14,859 bases of DNA from Geosiphon pyriformis (Eukaryota; Glomeromycota; Glomeromycetes; Archaeosporales; Geosiphonaceae): assembly GCA_016748015.1 (NCBI GenBank), contig JAAOMT010000144.1:69809-84667 (forward strand), read 5' to 3'. This document shows, in pieces, positions 10,004-14,859 of the stretch; positions within the stretch are counted from its first letter, which is position 1, and each line of letters begins with the position of its first letter. The notes beneath the pieces were generated by a model. It made no database searches. It was not told where the DNA came from and was given only the letters and a program-made list of their open reading frames with translations. The position numbers and the translations under genes are program-made.

Positions 10004-12738
10004 TTAATTAATTTAAAATATTTTTAGTATTTTATTAATCAGAATTTTTCTAATAATTTCATAACAAGAATTAGTTAAAAAATTGGTTCAAAAAAACATT
10101 TAAAAGAGGCAAAAATTAAACAAAAATTAAAACACAAGTAAAATTTATTGTATAAAAATTTAAAAAAATCAAATTTACTTTGTTCGATCGAGTTTTGTGT
10201 GTTTAATTATTTAATAATCATTTATTTAGTTAAAAAAATTTTTTTATTGTGTATAATTTTTTTGTATTTAAAATGATTACAACTTATAGAATCAAAGCTG
10301 AATATGATAATATTAATTTTTTGAACAATTATGATTAATATAATACGACAAAAAATAAAAATTTACAAGATAGAAAAAAAAAAATTCTTTTTATTTTAAT
10401 GTCATTAACGCATACTAATGTTTTACTTGTAGACAATTAATTGTTCAAAGTATTTTAAATTTTAAATTTGTGTTTAATTAAAAAGATAAGCAATTTAAAA
10501 TAATTTTAATATAAATAATTTTAAATAAATTTATTTCTTATCTTTCTTTTTCATTATTTGCAAATTTAATAGATTCTACAACTTTTTCACCTGTCAAAGC
10601 CTTGAATTTAAAATTTAAAATGAACAATTAAAAATGTTTTGCCGTAAGCATCTTATTTGAACCTGATTTTTTCAAAGTAATTCAAGCCAAAAATTTTTTT
10701 TTACTGTAAAAAATATGTGTAATAGCTGATGTAAACCTATTTTATACAATCGTAAAATAAAAATATCGCTTTTTATAATTAATGCTCAAAGGTTCATTAC
10801 TATTACAGAAAAACTGACTAATTGTAAATGGTTTTTATTGTGTAAAAATCAATTCATAGTTACAAAAATAGCTTTTTGTCACATGAAATCAACTTATTGT
10901 TTTACAAAATAACCATTATTACATTTTCATTAAATAAGACATAAATATTTTAATTAAATTCACTTTTATTAGCGTTAGATGTACTATCAGTTTTATAATA
11001 AAATGTTAACTTTACCATTTTTTGGAATATTTTTTATAATCCATTATCATTATGGATAAGAAAGCTTTTTAATTTTAATAATGTATGTTTATGTTTAATT
11101 TTTTTTTAAAAATTTATCAAATATGAATATTACTTGTATAATAATTAACACATTTAAATTATTGTTTTTAAAAAATTTTATACAAATTTATGAAAAAATT
11201 TATCACTTTATTTTTTTAAAATATTTTTTATATAACAATTAAATATTGTTTGCTTTTGTTTTTAATATATTTTTGATGTAATTTTCAACTTATCAGTTTA
11301 ATTGACTTAAAATTGTTATCTTTTTTTTGAATCTTCAAATATAAAAAAGCAAATAGTTTTGCAGTATCCATGAATAACTCTTTTATAATAGACCTTTCAA
11401 TCATACTATTGCATGAAGACTCAAAATTTTACAAGTTATTTTAATGAAAACTTTTCTATTATTACAGAGATGATACAAGAGCATAATTTTCATGAATTTA
11501 GAATTTTTGTCTCATATATATATAATGTTTATCTTTTAAAAAAAATAATAAAATATTTTTATACTTTGAAAGCAACGGTCAAAGTTACTACAAATCAAAA
11601 CATCTTGTGGAGTAATTTCTTTCTCGTTAAGTTCATCAAGTTAATCTTATAATGACAAAATTTTCCGGCCTAAAGTTTTTATTGCTTCAATAAAGAAAAC
11701 AATAAAGTGCAAATTTAATTAATAATCTCTCAAATAAGGTTTAAATTCATTACATCACAAAATAATTTTTGTTTGCGTGAGCTTTTTAAAGAAAATTTAG
11801 TATTTTATATATCCGCCTGAATAAATCATATTTTCTTGGTAGTTTATTATTCCTCCAGAATAGTCAATGTTTTAGGAATTTATTATTCCCTATATAAAAC
11901 AGTTCTCACGCCAAAAAAATTTTGATAACTTTTTTTTTTCAAATGTTTTCATTCTTTATATATTACGACAAAATATGTTTTATCTAAAATTTGCATAAAT
12001 ATGGATTTCAAATGCTCTTGGCCAATAGAGCTTAGTTATACGGTGGATTTTATTAAATTCAAAAAATTAATAGAGAAGCGATTTCATTCAAGTCACAAAA
12101 ATAGATGGACTCAAACAGTGAATCCAACATTTATACCAAATCAATTTTTTCATTTTCATTTTGATTTAAAAAAATCAAAGTGGTAGTGCTTTGAAAGAGT
12201 ACACTAAAAAAATGATTCTTTTTTCTTAAGATTCTTCGGGTGAAATGTAGGCGTTAGATCGCAGTTGAAAAACAATCTAGTTAATAGTTTCAAGGAAACG
12301 AAAATTTGGTACAAATTTTGTTATCACATATGGTTCAAAGATTTGGAGTCACTGATATACTATGAAATCCTATTGGTTGAACAGCAATATTACTCGTTTA
12401 ACTATGACTTACCTTAGTTAAAATTTTAAATATAGAGAACAATCTAATATAAAAATTATTTTCAATCTCAACTCTACTCTGTTCCAATTTGGTTTCTCAA
12501 TAATAAAATTCCCTTTCTGTCAAGCCAATTAATCGAAAGATATTACAAAGTATTATGATCCAACCAGAAACGCTGTATTCTTAGTTATAATTAATTTTTT
12601 TTTAATTTTTTTGGAATAATCTTCTTACGAAGCTGGTCAAATCCGCAAAATAACGATGGTAGTAAAATATTCAAACACCAAAAATTGATTATACGATTAG
12701 CTTATAGTTTAGATCCTATTTACCAGGTTACTTGTTGA

Positions 12739-12781
12739 CCGAAAATTTTTTTGGTCCAACACAGTTTGAAAAAATTTTCGG
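12739..12781. repeat. Perfect 13-bp inverted repeat
   Basis: Arm CCGAAAATTTTTT at 12739-12751 is exactly reverse-complementary to AAAAAATTTTCGG at 12769-12781, with a 17-nt spacer. The left arm also sits in a smaller GACC...GGTC hairpin (12737-12755). The G/C ends of the arms make chance pairing of A/T runs less likely. It may be a mobile-element end or a remnant of one. Confidence 0.7.
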
Positions 12782-14339
12782 GGCTTTCATTTTTCCTATT
12801 TCTAGAATTAGCAATTTTTCATAATTAAAAAATTTAAATAGATAACGACTATTATTTTAGATCATTCGCCGATTTAATTTTTTTCATATACACGTATTAT
12901 TATTATGTAATTGATAGATTCGGAGCTGATTGAATTTACGGCAAAATATTCTATCCTTTATTGAAAAATTGATTAACTAATCCCTTTTTATGCGCAGTAA
13001 AATAAAGTTTTTTTTCTTTTGAAACTTGTCCACATTCTAATTCCAGCTTATCACTCATCACATAAGTATGACACTGGGAACAAAGGGGTTATAATTTAAA
13101 AACAAAGTATTTCAGATCATTTATGTAAATATTTAGGAACAAAGGGAAATCCTTGAGCTTTTTTTTGAAAATTCCTAATTATAATCGCGTAAATCTTTAT
13201 TTATTATGAGAAGATGTATTTAGCTAAGGTACAGTATTCCATGAGTGAAATAGTATTATTATAAAAGAATGTAATGCTTTTGATATTAGATTCTGTGTCT
13301 ACAATGCTGAATCATAATCATCTTTGTGGCATACGATGTTTGGTTTAACAAAAAACGAATCGCGAAAAATTCGTCCATCTTCTATGATAAAGCTTTCAGC
13401 TGACCATTCAGACCTGCTAGAAAACTTTGTTTTCGAAATTGGGAAAAAGAACATTCGATTTAAATATTAACTTTACTCTAAATATATCAAATTAAATATC
13501 ATTTCTTCTTGGTTTACAATCTTTGCAATTGACTTTTAATTCTTTGTTCATCATTAAAGTACAGCTTTTTAATTTGACCAAAAATCATTTTTTTCTTGTT
13601 AATTCAAAATCTTTAAGAAAACTTGAATTTATTTCTTTTTTTTAAAAAACGATGCGTTAAAAGCTAATAAGTACATTTTATGAAAAAATTCTATTTCTAT
13701 TTTTCTAATTAAAATTTATTATAAAACTCAAAATTGCATGTACATGGTAAAAAAATTATTAATTTATTAAAAAACTATTAATTAAATCTTTTCACAATTT
13801 CTAAAATACATTTAAAATAATTTACACTTATTTTCATTAATTCGAAATTTCATTATTTATTTACAAATTATTCAATATTTGTATTATTTTTTAATCTCAT
13901 CAAATATTAAATTTAAATGTATTTATAAGCCTTTTTTTTACACTTTTAAAAGTTTTCATATCTGCTAAAGTAAAACTGAATGTGTAAATTGAAAATTTTT
14001 TTCTCTTGAAAATAGATTATCCCCATCGCCAGAGTTTTTACTATGTTCCTCTAAATCCCTCGAATCTTTGATATACAAATTTTTATTTATCTTAATTAAA
14101 TTTTGTTCAATTGTTTTCTTTCTAAAAAAACATCTCTCTCAAGATATTACCTGCTTCTAATAACCTGAATGTCAAAAAGAGTTCGCTTAGATAAATTTAA
14201 ATTTACTTTTTCATAGAATTCATGAATTCAAAAATTTTTTATGAATTTCAAATATTCATCAATTAAAACATATCAAAATGGATGTAGCAATGACAGAAAT
14301 TATGACAAAGAAAGCTTAATTCAAAATAAAATATAGTTT

Positions 14340-14345
14340 TTTATT
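14340..14345 (-). terminator. AATAAA poly(A) signal of the Mpv17-family gene
   Basis: On the minus strand, AATAAA lies about 52 nt past the stop codon of the Mpv17-family gene, a plausible spacing for its 3' untranslated region. The surrounding DNA is A/T-rich, so chance occurrence is possible. Confidence 0.4.
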
Positions 14346-14396
14346 ATACTTTGAGAATAAAAGTAAGATCCTTTTGAATATATTGCATTATTCTAA

Positions 14397-14774
14397 TTAT
14401 TCAGTTATTAAATTTTCATTCGTCTCCGAGCTCCGAACATTAATTAATGATAAATAAGTGTTCCATCCCAACGCTATAGTATTAACAACTAATAGCCGAT
14501 GTTGCAAGGGCACGAATCGAAAGTTAATAAGTTGGACTGCCGGCCAAAGTTTATAATTGTTGACCAGGGCGGATGGATATCCCTATTATGAGAACAAATA
14601 AGTTAGGATGGTAGAACATAAAACAATTAATTCGAAACATTTGAAATACCTTTTCCAACTTTTTTTTGATCGATTCAAGCTTTTGTCCCTCCATAATTCC
14701 TTGAGCAATAAAAAATATACCCATGAAGCATGGCGCGAAGAATATTTGATCCATTGCTACTCGGGTTACAAGTG
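14397..14774 (-). CDS. Mpv17/PMP22-family organelle membrane protein (5' partial)
   Basis: Two exons are visible: about 14774-14650 and 14582-14397 (TAA at 14399-14397), joined in phase 0 across a 67-nt GT-AG intron. Together they encode the C-terminal half of the family: [11 protein letters not shown], a hydrophobic segment ([14 protein letters not shown]), an amphipathic [11 protein letters not shown], then the hallmark [17 protein letters not shown], and finally GWNTYLS. These multi-pass proteins sit in the mitochondrial inner membrane (Mpv17/Sym1) or the peroxisomal membrane (PMP22) and are thought to act as small-solute channels. The LQHR-to-WNTYLS ending resembles Mpv17/Sym1 most, so mitochondrial placement is favoured but not proven. 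The 5' limit at 14774 assumes an acceptor AG at 14776-14775, after two CTAA(C/T) branch-like elements. The same frame stays open to the window edge, but that sequence does not resemble the family. Earlier exons lie outside the window. Confidence 0.9.
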
Positions 14775-14859
14775 CTTTTTTTGAAATTAGAATAAAAGTT
14801 AGGCTACATGAAAGAAGTTGACTTTTGAAAGTACGCTTCATTAAAAGTCCTAAGAATGT

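Larger units (their letters stand above)
9541..11990. other. Second extremely A+T-rich gene-free block
   Basis: About 2.4 kb is dominated by A/T runs. A 79-codon plus-strand frame at 11413-11652 starts with ATG, but its product is rich in Asn, Phe, Ile and Lys, as expected by chance in such DNA. The block contains the 55-bp-period repeat, the (AAT)11 tract and a short hairpin. No RNA gene or mobile element was recognised. Confidence 0.65.
11991..14396. other. Intergenic region, moderately to strongly A+T-rich
   Basis: This region leads up to the 3' end of the minus-strand Mpv17-family gene. A 61-codon plus-strand frame at 12001-12186 starts with ATG but shows no recognisable motif. An inverted repeat lies at 12739-12781, a 14-bp palindrome (GAATTCATGAATTC) at 14216-14229, and a 28-codon frame with faint BTB-like character at 13384-13470. 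I see no supported gene. Confidence 0.5.

Noticed and set aside
10640-10690. Minus-strand GGTTCAAAT, resembling part of a tRNA B box
   Set aside because: The closing T-stem bases do not pair, and no cloverleaf or A box is found at the right distance. Other GGTTC-like strings in the window fail the same test.
11413-11652. 79-codon plus-strand frame with an ATG
   Set aside because: The product is dominated by Phe, Ile, Asn, Lys and Tyr, as expected from random A/T-rich sequence. No domain, splice partner or start context supports it.
12001-12186. 61-codon plus-strand frame with an ATG
   Set aside because: No family or motif is recognised and flanking DNA is non-coding. It is the length expected by chance in several kilobases.
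12407-12412. Perfect minus-strand splice donor (AAG followed by GTAAGT)
   Set aside because: The sequence before it is open for only about 25-30 codons, with no recognisable protein, and no matching acceptor-plus-exon was found downstream.

Overview
This is a eukaryotic, almost certainly fungal, window. Three genes are interrupted by short GT-AG introns (67-243 nt) and separated by kilobases of very A+T-rich DNA. The best taxonomic pointer is the gene at the left edge: a Cys-X2-Cys...Cys-X2-Cys knuckle followed by a protein-kinase domain, an architecture I associate with the hugely expanded kinase families of arbuscular mycorrhizal fungi (Rhizophagus-like Glomeromycotina). The CDC42 sequence is clearly fungal in type. 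The genus assignment is inference.

Layout. (1) Positions 1-1909, minus strand: kinase-like gene, three visible exons, 3' end cut by the window edge. Its catalytic-loop aspartate is Asn, so it is a predicted pseudokinase. A clean donor/acceptor pair just upstream suggests a leader intron. (2) 2021-5930: gene-free spacer, with a fairly normal left part holding short possible gene relics, then about 2.5 kb of near-pure A/T with microsatellites. (3) 5937-6231: two tiny convergent reading frames, one with a single predicted membrane anchor; uncertain. (4) 7163-8296, plus strand: complete CDC42, four exons, 191 aa, prenylation box CLLL, with a TATA-like site upstream. (5) 8297-9540: a less A/T-rich stretch with three consecutive plus-strand frames and a basic minus-strand frame, none recognisable; it may be a decayed gene. 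(6) 9541-14396: a second A/T-rich desert with an (AAT)11 microsatellite, a 55-bp-period repeat and hairpins. (7) 14397 to the right edge, minus strand: the last two exons of an Mpv17/PMP22-family membrane protein. Its final exon lies beyond a 67-nt intron and is missed by simple ORF calling.

The three genes do not form a pathway or operon; they look like ordinary neighbours in an A/T-rich, gene-sparse fungal chromosome. CDC42 is a housekeeping polarity GTPase and Mpv17 a housekeeping organelle membrane protein, while the kinase-like gene belongs to a lineage-expanded accessory family. I found no tRNA, rRNA, CRISPR array or intact transposon. I see no convincing undescribed system; the best leads are the pseudokinase substitution, the intron placement in CDC42, and the unassigned stretch at 8551-9540.
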